Source of the DNA: Mycolicibacterium stellerae | GTDB taxonomy: Bacteria; Actinomycetota; Actinomycetes; Mycobacteriales; Mycobacteriaceae | NCBI RefSeq assembly: GCF_003719305.1 | Contig: NZ_RARC01000030.1 | Coordinates: 16,887 to 80,886, forward strand | Direction of reading: 5' to 3' | Length of the DNA stretch: 64,000 nt | Part shown: piece by piece, positions 14,960 through 22,687 of the stretch | Position numbering within the stretch: position 1 is the stretch's first letter | How the letters are laid out: each line of letters starts with the position of its first letter | Position numbers and translations under genes: made by a program | Notes under the pieces: generated by a model | Told to the model about the DNA's origin: nothing | Seen by the model: the letters and a program-made list of their open reading frames with translations, nothing else | Databases searched by the model: none

Positions 14960-16837
14960 ATGGATCAGAAGCCGCCCACCGCCGTCATCGAGTCGGCGAA
15001 CCGCGCCCAATACGACAACCTGCCGTTCGGCGACACGCGTGATTTCACCGACGCGGACAGGGGATTCATCGGGGCGATGCAGCCGTGCGTCGTCAAGGCG
15101 GCCGACGGTCGGGTGGTGTGGGACAACGACGTCTACTCGTTCCTTGCAGGTGATGCGCCTGCATCGGTGCATCCCAGCCTGTGGCGCCAGAGCCAGCTTG
15201 CGGCAAAGCAGGGGCTCTACGAAGTGGTGGACGGTATCTACCAGGTTCGCGGTCTCGACCTGTCCAACATCAGCTTCATCGAGGGCGACACCGGGATCAT
15301 CGTCATCGATCCGCTGGTATCCACCGAGACGGCGGCCGCCGCGCTGGCGCTGTACCGCACTCATCGCGGCGACCGGCCGGTCGTCGCGGTCATCTACACC
15401 CACAGCCACGTCGACCACTTCGGCGGTGTGCTGGGAGTGACGACGCAGGCCGATGTCGACTCGGGCAAGGTCGTGGTGATCGCACCGGAGCACTTCACCC
15501 AGCACGCCGTTCAGGAGAACGTCTACGCGGGCACGGCGATGGGGCGACGGGCCGGCTACATGTACGGAGGCGCGCTGGCGCGGGGGCCCAAGGGCCAGGT
15601 GGGCTGCGGACTGGGCCAGGTGGCATCCGCGGGTGAGGTCGCGCTCATCGTGCCGACACTGGACATCCGCAATACCGGGGAGACGCACACGATCGACGGC
15701 GTCGAAATCGAGTTCCAGATGGCGCCCGGCACCGAAGCGCCCGCCGAAATGCACTTCTATTTCCCGAAGTTCCGCGCTCTGTGCATGGCCGAGAACGCCA
15801 CCCATAACCTGCACAACCTGCTGACCCTGCGGGGTGCACTCGTGCGCGATCCACACGGATGGGCCGGTTACCTGACCGAGGCCATCGACGCCTTCGCCGA
15901 TCGGACCGACGTGGTGTTCGCCTCGCATCACTGGCCCACTTGGGGCAAGGACCGGATCGTCGAATTCCTGTCCCTGCAAAGGGATCTGTACTCCTATCTG
16001 CACGACCAGACCTTGCGACAGCTCAACCAGGGCTTCACCGGAATCGAGATCGCCGAGAACTTCCAGATGCCCCCGGCGCTGGAGAAGGCATGGCATGCGC
16101 ACGGGTACTACGGTTCGGTCAGCCACAACGTGAAGGCGGTATACCAGCGCTACATGGGATGGTTCGACGGCAACCCCGCCCGGCTGTGGGCACACCCGCC
16201 GGAAGCCATCGGGCCGCGCTATGTCGAAGCCATGGGCGGAATGGACAAGGTCACCGAGATCGCTCGCGCGGCATTCGAACGCGGTGACTTCCGCTGGGCG
16301 GCAACGCTACTCGATCATGCGATCTTCACCGACAAGAGCCACGCTGCCGCGCGGGAGCTGTATGCCGACACGCTCGAACAGCTGGCGTACGGCGCAGAGA
16401 ACGCCGTCTGGCGTAACTTCTTCCTCTCCGGTGCGACGGAATTGCGCGAGGGCAATTTCGGAACCCCGACGCAGCCCGCGTCGCCGTCCATACTGGCCCA
16501 GTTGTCACCGGAGCAGATGTTCGACACCTTCGCGATCAACGTCAACGGCCCGCGGGCATGGGATCTCGACGTCGCCGTCGACGTCACCTTCTCCGACATC
16601 GCCACCAATTACCGGCTGACGCTGCGCAACGGTGTCCTCGTCTATCGCAAGGCGCCCGCACAGGCGGCGACGGCGCAGGCGACGATCAAGCTGGCAAACA
16701 AGATGCGGCTCTTGATGTTTGCCGCGGGGGACGTCGATTCACCGGGACTCGATATCGCCGGCGATGCCAATGCGTTGCCTTCGATCATCGCCGTGGTGGA
16801 CCGGCCCGACCCGGGCTTTAACATCATCGAGCCGTGA
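14960..16837 (+). CDS. Alkyl sulfatase, metallo-beta-lactamase superfamily (SdsA1-like)
   Basis: Hydrolase of 625 residues matching linear alkyl-sulfatases such as SdsA1 in domain order. A metallo-beta-lactamase domain carries THSHVDHFGG (H148, H150, D152, H153 bind the two zinc ions). A helical dimerisation domain follows, then an SCP2-like C-terminal domain (from about residue 520, FDTFAINVNGPRAWDLDVAV) that binds the alkyl chain. It cleaves sulfate from alkyl sulfates to give alcohols. The N-terminus has no obvious export signal. It corresponds to M. tuberculosis Rv3762c, about 626 residues. It converges on an SDR gene. Confidence 0.92.
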   Translation: MDQKPPTAVIESANRAQYDNLPFGDTRDFTDADRGFIGAMQPCVVKAADGRVVWDNDVYSFLAGDAPASVHPSLWRQSQLAAKQGLYEVVDGIYQVRGLDLSNISFIEGDTGIIVIDPLVSTETAAAALALYRTHRGDRPVVAVIYTHSHVDHFGGVLGVTTQADVDSGKVVVIAPEHFTQHAVQENVYAGTAMGRRAGYMYGGALARGPKGQVGCGLGQVASAGEVALIVPTLDIRNTGETHTIDGVEIEFQMAPGTEAPAEMHFYFPKFRALCMAENATHNLHNLLTLRGALVRDPHGWAGYLTEAIDAFADRTDVVFASHHWPTWGKDRIVEFLSLQRDLYSYLHDQTLRQLNQGFTGIEIAENFQMPPALEKAWHAHGYYGSVSHNVKAVYQRYMGWFDGNPARLWAHPPEAIGPRYVEAMGGMDKVTEIARAAFERGDFRWAATLLDHAIFTDKSHAAARELYADTLEQLAYGAENAVWRNFFLSGATELREGNFGTPTQPASPSILAQLSPEQMFDTFAINVNGPRAWDLDVAVDVTFSDIATNYRLTLRNGVLVYRKAPAQAATAQATIKLANKMRLLMFAAGDVDSPGLDIAGDANALPSIIAVVDRPDPGFNIIEP

Positions 16838-16840
16838 CGA

Positions 16841-17614
16841 CTAGGGCATCCCGCCGTCGACTCGGATGATCGACCCGCTGGTGTAGCTTGACGCATCGGA
16901 AGCCAGATACAAAGCGGCGCCGACGATCTCGGCCGGGTTGCCGAGCCGCTTGAGCGCGAAGTTCTGCGCGCCCTTCGTCGTCGCCGGGATGTCCCATGCC
17001 TTGCTGATATCGGTCAAGAACGGACCGGGCATCAACGTGTTGACCCGCACGGTCGGCCCGAAGGCCAGCGCGAGACCCTCCGTCAACGCATTGAGCCCCG
17101 CCTTGGCCGCCGAATAGGGCAGCTGTTCGGGCCTGGGGCGTCGCGAGCCGCTCGAGCTGACGTTGATGATCGACCCGCCACCGTCGGCCACCATGCGCTG
17201 GCCGACCAGCGTCGACAACCGGAACGGGCCCTTGAGGTTCAGGTTGATGACGGTGTCGAAGAGCTTCTCCGACACCGAATCCAGGGACTCGTACAGCGGT
17301 GACATCCCGGCGTTGTTGATCAGCACGTCGACCTTGCCGAACCGCTGATAGACGGCGTCCACCAGACCGTCGAGCTCATCCCACCGGCCGACGTGTACCT
17401 GATACGGCATGGCGGCACGCCCGGTGGCCGCCGCGATCTCGTCGGCCGTCGCCTGACACGACTCCAGTTTGCGGCTGGCGATGACCACGTCTGCTCCGCA
17501 CTTCGCCGCGGCGAACGCCATCTCCCTGCCGAGACCCCGGCTACCGCCGGTGACCAGCACGACCCGGTCGGTGAGGTCGAACAGCTCGTCGGCAAAGCCC
17601 TTTTCTGAGCCCAT
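16841..17614 (-). CDS. SDR-family oxidoreductase
   Basis: Classical SDR of 257 residues: TGGSRGLG (about 22-29), NNAG, catalytic NVSSSGS and YSAAK, and the C-terminal SGSIIRVDGG typical of FabG-like enzymes. It is NAD(P)-dependent and cytoplasmic, and the substrate is unknown. The ATG at 17614 lies one base after the stop of a 34-codon zinc-ribbon-like reading frame, so the SDR was probably the downstream member of an operon whose first gene has shrunk (see 17616-17720). Confidence 0.9.
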   Translation of the reverse strand: MGSEKGFADELFDLTDRVVLVTGGSRGLGREMAFAAAKCGADVVIASRKLESCQATADEIAAATGRAAMPYQVHVGRWDELDGLVDAVYQRFGKVDVLINNAGMSPLYESLDSVSEKLFDTVINLNLKGPFRLSTLVGQRMVADGGGSIINVSSSGSRRPRPEQLPYSAAKAGLNALTEGLALAFGPTVRVNTLMPGPFLTDISKAWDIPATTKGAQNFALKRLGNPAEIVGAALYLASDASSYTSGSIIRVDGGMP

Positions 17615-17615
17615 G

Positions 17616-17720
17616 TCAGCCCTCCTGTGGCGCGTGCGCGGTCTCCGGGATCACCCGCGTGCAGCGCAGGGACTCGAACGCAGCGAAGCCGTTGCACACC
17701 GGGCAGGCGAATGCACGCAC
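17616..17720 (-). pseudogene. Remnant of a zinc-ribbon metallopeptidase gene (internal deletion)
   Basis: A 34-codon frame from GTG 17720: VRAFACPVCNGFAAFESLRC followed by 14 residues and TGA. The first 20 residues look like the N-terminal zinc ribbon of the putative zinc-binding metallopeptidase family (PF15887 type), but the second CxxC and the peptidase body are absent. The rest of the frame may be the original C-terminus joined after a large deletion. It is coupled to the SDR start by one base. A real small protein is the alternative. Confidence 0.45.
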
Positions 17721-17738
17721 GAGCCATATGGTGTCACG

Positions 17739-18347
17739 GTGCAGTTGCTTCTCATCCGGCACGCGTTGCCGCTCCGCAGCGAACCCGGCGAGGGTTCCGA
17801 TCCCGACCTGTCCGCCGACGGCGTCGAGCAGGCAAAGCGGCTGCCCGACGCGCTGGCGCGCTTTCCGATCACCCGCCTGGTCAGCAGTCCGCAGCGGCGC
17901 GCGGTTCAGACGGCGCAGCCGGTGGCCGACGCGCTCGGGCTGACGATCAACATCGACGACCGTCTCGCCGAGTACGACCGCGAGCTGGCGCACTACATCC
18001 CGATCGAGCAGATCGCCGCCGAGTATCCCCAGGAGCTGGCCCGGCTGGCCAGCGGCCACCTGCCGAGCACCGTCGACGAGGACGCCTTTCTGGCCCGCAT
18101 CAGCGAAGGAATCCGGGAGATCGCCGACGCGGGCGGCCACGAGGACACCGTCGCGGTGTTCAGCCACGGCGGGGTGATCAACGGGCTGCTGCATGGCATC
18201 CTGCGCACCGAGAAGATCCTCTGTGTCAACGTCGACTACGCGGGCATCACGCGGCTGCTGTCCTCGCGTAACGGCGACCTGTATGTCGCCGCCGTCAACG
18301 GAACCGAACACGTATGGGACCTGCTCCCGCGAAATCGGCGATGGTAG
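17739..18347 (+). CDS. Histidine phosphatase (phosphoglycerate mutase-like)
   Basis: Histidine phosphatase superfamily protein of 202 residues. The N-terminal VQLLLIRHALPLRSE contains the RHx motif with the nucleophilic His, and FSHGGVINGLLHG holds the second catalytic His. The long insertion between them (DRLAEYDRELAHYIPIEQIA) is typical of branch members with phosphatase rather than mutase activity. The substrate is unknown. GTG 17739 is taken as the start because it directly precedes the first strand. The next gene begins 9 bases downstream, so they likely form an operon. Confidence 0.88.
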   Translation: MQLLLIRHALPLRSEPGEGSDPDLSADGVEQAKRLPDALARFPITRLVSSPQRRAVQTAQPVADALGLTINIDDRLAEYDRELAHYIPIEQIAAEYPQELARLASGHLPSTVDEDAFLARISEGIREIADAGGHEDTVAVFSHGGVINGLLHGILRTEKILCVNVDYAGITRLLSSRNGDLYVAAVNGTEHVWDLLPRNRRW

Positions 18348-18356
18348 ACAAGTCCG

Positions 18357-19385
18357 GTGACGATTTCGCTGGAAGGGCTCGATCTCGCCGCCCTTGACCG
18401 CCATCTCAGGGACGTGGGCATTCCGCGCAGCGGCGAGCTGTGGGCCGAGCTGATTTCCGGCGGCCGGTCCAACCTGACGTTTCTGGTCGGCGACAACGAG
18501 TCAAAGTGGGTGCTGCGCAGGCCACCCCTGCACGGTCTGACACCGTCGGCGCACGATATGGCCCGCGAGTACCGGGTCGTCGCCGCGCTGGCCGACACCC
18601 CGGTGCCGGTCGCGCGTGCGGTCACCATGCGCAACGACGACTCGGTCGGCGGCGCACCGTTCCAGATGGTCGAGTACGTGCCCGGCCTGGTCGTCCGGCA
18701 TGCCGACGACCTCGAGGCGCTGGGCGACAAAGAGACGATCAGCGGCTGTGTCGACGCACTCATCAAAGTGCTCGCCGACCTGCACGCGGTCGATCCGAAT
18801 GCCGTCGGTCTGGGTGACTTCGGCAAACCAACCGGTTATCTGGAGCGCCAAGTGCGGCGATGGGGCTCGCAGTGGGATCTGGTCAAACGCGAGGACGACC
18901 CCTTCGACGCCGATGTCCGGAGACTGCATTCCGCTCTTGCAGAAGCGATTCCGGCACAGAGCCGCACCTCGATCGTGCACGGCGACTACCGCATCGACAA
19001 CACCATGCTTGACGTCGATGACGCCACCAAGGTGCTGGCGGTGCTGGACTGGGAGATGTCCACCCTTGGCGACCCGATCAGCGACGCCGCGCTGATGTGC
19101 GTTTACCGCCATCCGCTGTTCAACGTGATCCACGCGAGTTCGGCGTGGGCGTCGCCGCTCATGCCTGAGGCCGACGATCTCGCCCAGCGCTATTCGGTTG
19201 CGGCCGAGCAGTCCTTGGGCAACTGGGACTTCTACATGGCGCTCGGGTACTTCAAGGTGGCGATCGTCGCGGCGGGCATCGCGTTCCGGGCGCGGATGGG
19301 CGGCGGCGTCGCGCTCGACACCGACCAAGTGGACCAGGCGGTCGGTCCGCTGATGGCCGAGGGCCTCAACGCGCTCAACCGCTGA
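18357..19385 (+). CDS. Phosphotransferase of the FadE36/ACAD11-kinase type
   Basis: Aminoglycoside-phosphotransferase-fold kinase of 342 residues, orthologous by sequence and position to the M. tuberculosis gene named fadE36 (Rv3761c), which despite its name is not an acyl-CoA dehydrogenase. Motifs: ISGGRSNLTFLV (nucleotide loop), SIVHGDYRIDNTMLD (catalytic HGDxxxxN) and LDWEMSTLGDPISD (metal-binding D). The family includes the kinase domain of ACAD11/ACAD10, which phosphorylates 4-hydroxyacyl-CoA, so a role in hydroxy-fatty-acid breakdown is plausible (inference). The start is GTG 18357. Confidence 0.88.
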   Translation: MTISLEGLDLAALDRHLRDVGIPRSGELWAELISGGRSNLTFLVGDNESKWVLRRPPLHGLTPSAHDMAREYRVVAALADTPVPVARAVTMRNDDSVGGAPFQMVEYVPGLVVRHADDLEALGDKETISGCVDALIKVLADLHAVDPNAVGLGDFGKPTGYLERQVRRWGSQWDLVKREDDPFDADVRRLHSALAEAIPAQSRTSIVHGDYRIDNTMLDVDDATKVLAVLDWEMSTLGDPISDAALMCVYRHPLFNVIHASSAWASPLMPEADDLAQRYSVAAEQSLGNWDFYMALGYFKVAIVAAGIAFRARMGGGVALDTDQVDQAVGPLMAEGLNALNR

Positions 19386-19422
19386 TCGGTCCCGTCGCCG
19401 AACAGGTGAAAGGCGCCGTGCG

Positions 19423-19794
19423 CTAAGCGCCGGGCGGAGCCGTCAGCACGGTGTAGAGCTCGGCGATGACGTCGTCACCGACGATCGCCACGTCGAACCC
19501 CGATACCTGCGGCGTGGGGTTGTCGTCGGCAACGAGGTGCCACGCGAGGTATCCAAATCCCGTCGTCTGGTACACGGGTCCTGCGGCGATGAACTGAAGC
19601 GGCCCCAGCGTGCTCTGCAGTTTCTCGGCTTTCGCGTCGAGAGCGGCATGTCCCACGCAGACGCCCTCGTCGTCCGTCCAGCGAACATCGGGCGCATAGG
19701 TCCTGGCGATCGCCTCCCGTCTGCGCTCGGGGTCGCGCTCGTTGAAAACCTCGAGCAGGTTGCTCGTCATGAGTCGTTGGATCGGTTCGGTCAT
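19423..19794 (-). CDS. SnoaL-like/NTF2-fold protein in the MarR cluster
   Basis: Protein of 123 residues with an NTF2-like pattern: LLEVFNERDPERRREAIARTYAPDVRWTDDEG is the standard opening of SnoaL-like nuclear transport factor 2 family proteins, followed by strands such as GFGYLAWHLVADD. It is probably a small enzyme or binding protein with no known substrate. The start at MTEPIQ (19794) is preferred to 19827, because the latter falls within the operator-like repeat at 19810-19827. It is divergent from the MarR regulator, whose operator candidate sits between the two. Confidence 0.78.
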   Translation of the reverse strand: MTEPIQRLMTSNLLEVFNERDPERRREAIARTYAPDVRWTDDEGVCVGHAALDAKAEKLQSTLGPLQFIAAGPVYQTTGFGYLAWHLVADDNPTPQVSGFDVAIVGDDVIAELYTVLTAPPGA

Positions 19795-19809
19795 CAAATC
19801 CTCCGTATT

Positions 19810-19827
19810 GCGTGATATATCAACCAA
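19810..19827. promoter_or_regulatory. Candidate MarR operator, copy 1
   Basis: GCGTGATATATCAACCAA contains the perfect palindrome TGATATATCA (19813-19822). The same 18-mer with one change occurs at 21142-21159 in front of the SDR gene. Both copies flank the marR-type gene, which fits binding by that regulator. Confidence 0.6.
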
Positions 19828-19843
19828 CAGTGATCATGAGGGC

Positions 19844-20323
19844 ATGGCGCAGCGCTCATGGCTTACGGCGACCCAGCAGCGGACCTGGGTCAACTACATG
19901 CAGGTCTATCTCCGGCTCGAGTACGAGATGAATCGGCAGCTTCAGGCCGACTTCGGGGTCTCGCTCGCCGACTACAGCGTTATGAACGCGCTGTCGGCCG
20001 AGCCGGGCCGCCGGCTGCAGTCGAGTCGGCTGGCCATCAGGATCGGTTGGGAGCGCAGCAGACTGTCGCATCAGCTTCGCCGGATGGAAGCCAGGCGGCT
20101 GGTCGAGAGGGTCGCCTCTGAGAGCGACGGCCGCGCCACTGACGCCAAACTGACGCCGCAAGGGTGGCGCCTCCTGCAAGCTGCGGCACCCAAGCACGTC
20201 GCCTTGGTCCGCGCGCTGTTCTTTTCCGACCTCGACGACGCTGCCGCGGATCAGTTGGCCGACCTGCTGGGGTCGGTCTACGAAACGATTCTTCGCAAGG
20301 GCACGCTGCCTCGGCCCGAGTGA
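19844..20323 (+). CDS. MarR-family transcriptional regulator
   Basis: Winged-helix MarR repressor of 159 residues. Helices in LADYSVMNALSAEPGRRLQS and RLAIRIGWERSRLSHQLRRM form the helix-turn-helix, and VERVASESDGRATDAKLTPQ is the beta-wing with the usual D-x-R. MarR proteins act as dimers that release DNA on binding small aromatic or oxidant ligands. The ATG at 19844 is the first that does not overlap the operator. Identical operator-like sequences on both sides (19810 and 21142) point to control of both this region and the SDR gene. Confidence 0.9.
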   Translation: MAQRSWLTATQQRTWVNYMQVYLRLEYEMNRQLQADFGVSLADYSVMNALSAEPGRRLQSSRLAIRIGWERSRLSHQLRRMEARRLVERVASESDGRATDAKLTPQGWRLLQAAAPKHVALVRALFFSDLDDAAADQLADLLGSVYETILRKGTLPRPE

Positions 20324-20337
20324 TTCGGCCACTTCGG

Positions 20338-21084
20338 TCATACCTGGACTTCGCCGCCGTCGACGAAGAGTTCGCTGCCGGTCATGAAGCTGCTGGCGTC
20401 GGAGGCGAGGAATGCGACCGCTGACGCGATCTCGTCGACGTGTCCGACCCGCTTCATGGGCACGCTCGCTGCCATCTCGGCAAGCAGTTCCGATTCGCCG
20501 CCTGCCGGCGCCAGCCCGGTCAACCCGGGTGTCTCGACAGGTCCGGGGACCAGGACGTTCACCCGGATGCCGCGGTCCACCAACTCGGCGGCCATCGTGC
20601 GGCCGAGCGATCGCACCGCCGCCTTCGAGGCGGCGTAGATGCCGAAGGCCGGCATCCCCTTCGATGGCGCGGTTGACCCAGCCAACACGATCGACGCGCC
20701 ACGGTTCAGCAGTGGAAGCACCTTCTGCACCGTGAAGAGTGTGCCGCCGACATTGCGGTTGAACGTGTCGAGATAGTGCTCGACGGTGACATCCGAGATC
20801 AGCGCGAATTCGCCGCCGCCGGCGTTGGTGAACACCACATCGAGCTCGTGCCCATGCGCTTCGATGGCTTCGACGACCACGTCGATATCGGCGAAATTGC
20901 TCACGTCGCTCACCACACCTGTTGCGCCCAAACCAATCTGAGCGACGGCTTCGTCGAGGCGCTGCTGACTGCGCCCGGTGACAAAGACGTGGGCGCCTTC
21001 TTCGGCCAACCGGCGTGCGGCCGCCAAGCCGATGCCAGAGGTTCCGCCGGTCACCAACGCTGTCTTGTTCTGTAGAACGCCCAT
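20338..21084 (-). CDS. SDR-family oxidoreductase, probable MarR target
   Basis: Classical SDR of 248 residues: TGGTSGIG near residue 13, TNAGGG in place of NNAG, catalytic Ser in LAGSTAPSKG and YAASK, and SGSELFVDGGEVQV-like C-terminus (MTGSELFVDGG). FabG-type proteins of this kind are often controlled by MarR or TetR regulators in response to reactive carbonyls or quinones. It converges on the MarR gene (15 bases between stops). The 120 bases upstream of its start contain an almost exact copy of the MarR operator plus a separate 20-base palindrome. Confidence 0.9.
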   Translation of the reverse strand: MGVLQNKTALVTGGTSGIGLAAARRLAEEGAHVFVTGRSQQRLDEAVAQIGLGATGVVSDVSNFADIDVVVEAIEAHGHELDVVFTNAGGGEFALISDVTVEHYLDTFNRNVGGTLFTVQKVLPLLNRGASIVLAGSTAPSKGMPAFGIYAASKAAVRSLGRTMAAELVDRGIRVNVLVPGPVETPGLTGLAPAGGESELLAEMAASVPMKRVGHVDEIASAVAFLASDASSFMTGSELFVDGGEVQV

Positions 21085-21102
21085 GCAGTCATCCTCCTCC
21101 GC

Positions 21103-21122
21103 TTACGTGATTGATCACGTAA
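21103..21122. promoter_or_regulatory. Perfect 9+2+9 palindrome upstream of the SDR gene
   Basis: TTACGTGAT (21103-21111) and ATCACGTAA (21114-21122) are perfect inverted repeats around TG, 18 bases before the SDR start codon. The core GTGAT...ATCAC shares its half-site with the MarR operator copies, so it may be a second, stronger site or the site of another regulator. Confidence 0.6.
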
Positions 21123-21141
21123 ATTCGACCCTATCGGGTTT

Positions 21142-21159
21142 GCGTGATACATCAACCAA
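21142..21159. promoter_or_regulatory. Candidate MarR operator, copy 2
   Basis: GCGTGATACATCAACCAA differs from the copy at 19810-19827 at one position only and lies 58 bases upstream of the SDR start. The shared 18 bases in the same orientation argue for one regulator acting at both. Confidence 0.6.
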
Positions 21160-21205
21160 AGGGGGGTGGACTACATTCCCCACACGCGTGGGCGGTGGCT
21201 CGCGA

Positions 21206-21607
21206 TTAGGTGCCGGCCTTCAGGTTTCTCTTCGCGGCGCGGCGGAGTTGGATGATGCGGGAGGTGCCGACCGCGACCGTCAGCAGGCCACCACAGACGG
21301 CGGCGAAGAGGATCGCGACGCCCACCGGCAAGTTCCATTCCCAGCCGAACAGGTGGATCGTCGTGGAATCGGTGTTCTGCATGATGAAAACCAGCAGCAG
21401 GATCAATATCAGGAAGCCAACGATCAGCGAAGACCAGAGCGCCGCGGCGCGGGTGAACTTCACCGCCGATTTGGGCGACGCGAGATAGTCGCCCGGCGTG
21501 GCTGTCGGGTCCGGCGGCGCGCCCTTCGACGCGGTGGCCGGCGGCTCCGCCGGTGAGGTCATCCCGACCGGTTGCTGACCGGGAGACGCATGAGGATCGG
21601 TGGTCAT
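21206..21607 (-). CDS. LapA-like (DUF1049) membrane protein
   Basis: Membrane protein of 133 residues. The first 45 residues are polar and Pro-rich and probably cytoplasmic. Two transmembrane helices follow (ALWSSLIVGFLILILLLVFI and GVAILFAAVCGGLLTVAVG) around the QNTDSTTIHLFGWEWNLP segment characteristic of LapA/YciS-domain proteins, then a basic tail. In Gram-negatives LapA takes part in envelope assembly; the mycobacterial role is unknown. It matches M. tuberculosis Rv3760 in position and is divergent from proX, as there. The ATG at 21607 is the first start that gives the complete family length. Confidence 0.83.
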   Translation of the reverse strand: MTTDPHASPGQQPVGMTSPAEPPATASKGAPPDPTATPGDYLASPKSAVKFTRAAALWSSLIVGFLILILLLVFIMQNTDSTTIHLFGWEWNLPVGVAILFAAVCGGLLTVAVGTSRIIQLRRAAKRNLKAGT

Positions 21608-21728
21608 GGCTCCATCTTGCCCTTTCGGGGGTCGGATGAAACAAATTTCACGGTGAATGCAAACCGCGGCGGGTCGCCGCGCATGCCGATAGGGTCCGAT
21701 GAAGCTATGGGCCGAGAGGACATTGGGT

Positions 21729-22682
21729 ATGTCGAGCGCTATGTCGAAGACACGTAGGTGGCACCTGGCGATCCTGGTGGCCGTACTGGCCATGATCACC
21801 GCGGCCTGTGGCAGCTCCAATCCGCTGGGCGGCGGCGAGATCTCCGGCGACCTCAAGTCGATCAAGGTCGGTTCGGCCGACTTCACCGAGAGCAAGATCA
21901 TCGCCGAGCTCTACGCGCAGGCGCTCGAGGCCAACGGCTTCACCGTCGCCCGCCAGTTCGGCATCGGCAGCCGGGAGACGTATATCCCTGCGGTGCAGGA
22001 TCATTCGATTGACCTGATCCCGGAGTACACCGGCAATCTGCTCCAGTATTTTGACAAGGAGACCACCGCCACCACCCCGGACGCGGTGCTGCTCGGGCTG
22101 CTCAAGGCGCTCCCGGGCGACCTGTCGATCCTCTACCCGTCGCCCGCTGAGGACAAGGACACGCTCGCCGTCACCGAGGCGACGGCGCAACGGTTGAACG
22201 TGAAGTCGATCGCGGATCTCGCCACACATTCCGCCGAGGTGAAAGTCGGTGCGCCCTCGGAGTTCCAGACCCGTGTCACGGGTCTGGTGGGGCTCAAGGA
22301 CAAGTACGGCCTGAACATCGCGCCTGCCAACTTCATCGCGATCAGCGACGGCGGTGGCCCCGCGACCGTCAAGGCGCTGACCGACAACACCGTCACCGCC
22401 GCGAACATCTTCAGCACGTCGCCGTCCATCGAGCAGAACAAGCTCGTGGTGCTCGAGGACCCCAAGAACGTCTTCCTCGCCGCGAACGTCGTGCCACTGG
22501 TGGCGTCGCAGAAGATGTCCGACGAACTCAAGACCGTGCTCGATGCCGTCAGCGCGAAGCTGACCACCGAGGCGCTGATCGAACTGAACACCGCGGTGGA
22601 GGGCAACCAGGGCGTCGACCCCGACGAGGCGGCGGAAAAGTGGATCAAGGACAACGGCTTCGACAAGCCCGTGCAGAAGTGA
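21729..22682 (+). CDS. proX: Osmoprotectant ABC transporter substrate-binding lipoprotein ProX
   Basis: Binding protein of 317 residues for glycine-betaine-like compatible solutes (OpuAC/QAT type), equivalent to Rv3759c. The lipoprotein signal ends in MITAACGSS, with Cys as the anchor. The mature domain opens with VGSADFTESKIIAELYAQAL and contains GSRETYIPAVQDHSIDLIPE and the C-terminal DPDEAAEKWIKDNGF, all typical of ProX. It captures osmoprotectants at the outer face of the membrane for ProVWZ. The start at 21729 is chosen for the GAGAGGA upstream; ATG 21699 and 21741 are alternatives. It is the first gene of a tight operon ending at 25844. Confidence 0.93.
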   Translation: MSSAMSKTRRWHLAILVAVLAMITAACGSSNPLGGGEISGDLKSIKVGSADFTESKIIAELYAQALEANGFTVARQFGIGSRETYIPAVQDHSIDLIPEYTGNLLQYFDKETTATTPDAVLLGLLKALPGDLSILYPSPAEDKDTLAVTEATAQRLNVKSIADLATHSAEVKVGAPSEFQTRVTGLVGLKDKYGLNIAPANFIAISDGGGPATVKALTDNTVTAANIFSTSPSIEQNKLVVLEDPKNVFLAANVVPLVASQKMSDELKTVLDAVSAKLTTEALIELNTAVEGNQGVDPDEAAEKWIKDNGFDKPVQK

Positions 22683-22687
22683 GCGCA

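Noticed and set aside
14840..16195. A 451-codon minus-strand frame opposite the alkyl sulfatase
   Set aside because: The plus-strand protein has full domain structure with the HxHxDH motif; the antisense frame has Val/Arg/His-rich composition typical of shadows.
18236..18826. Minus-strand frame of 196 codons opposite the FadE36-type gene
   Set aside because: Ser/Arg-rich shadow frame; the kinase motifs on the plus strand leave no doubt.
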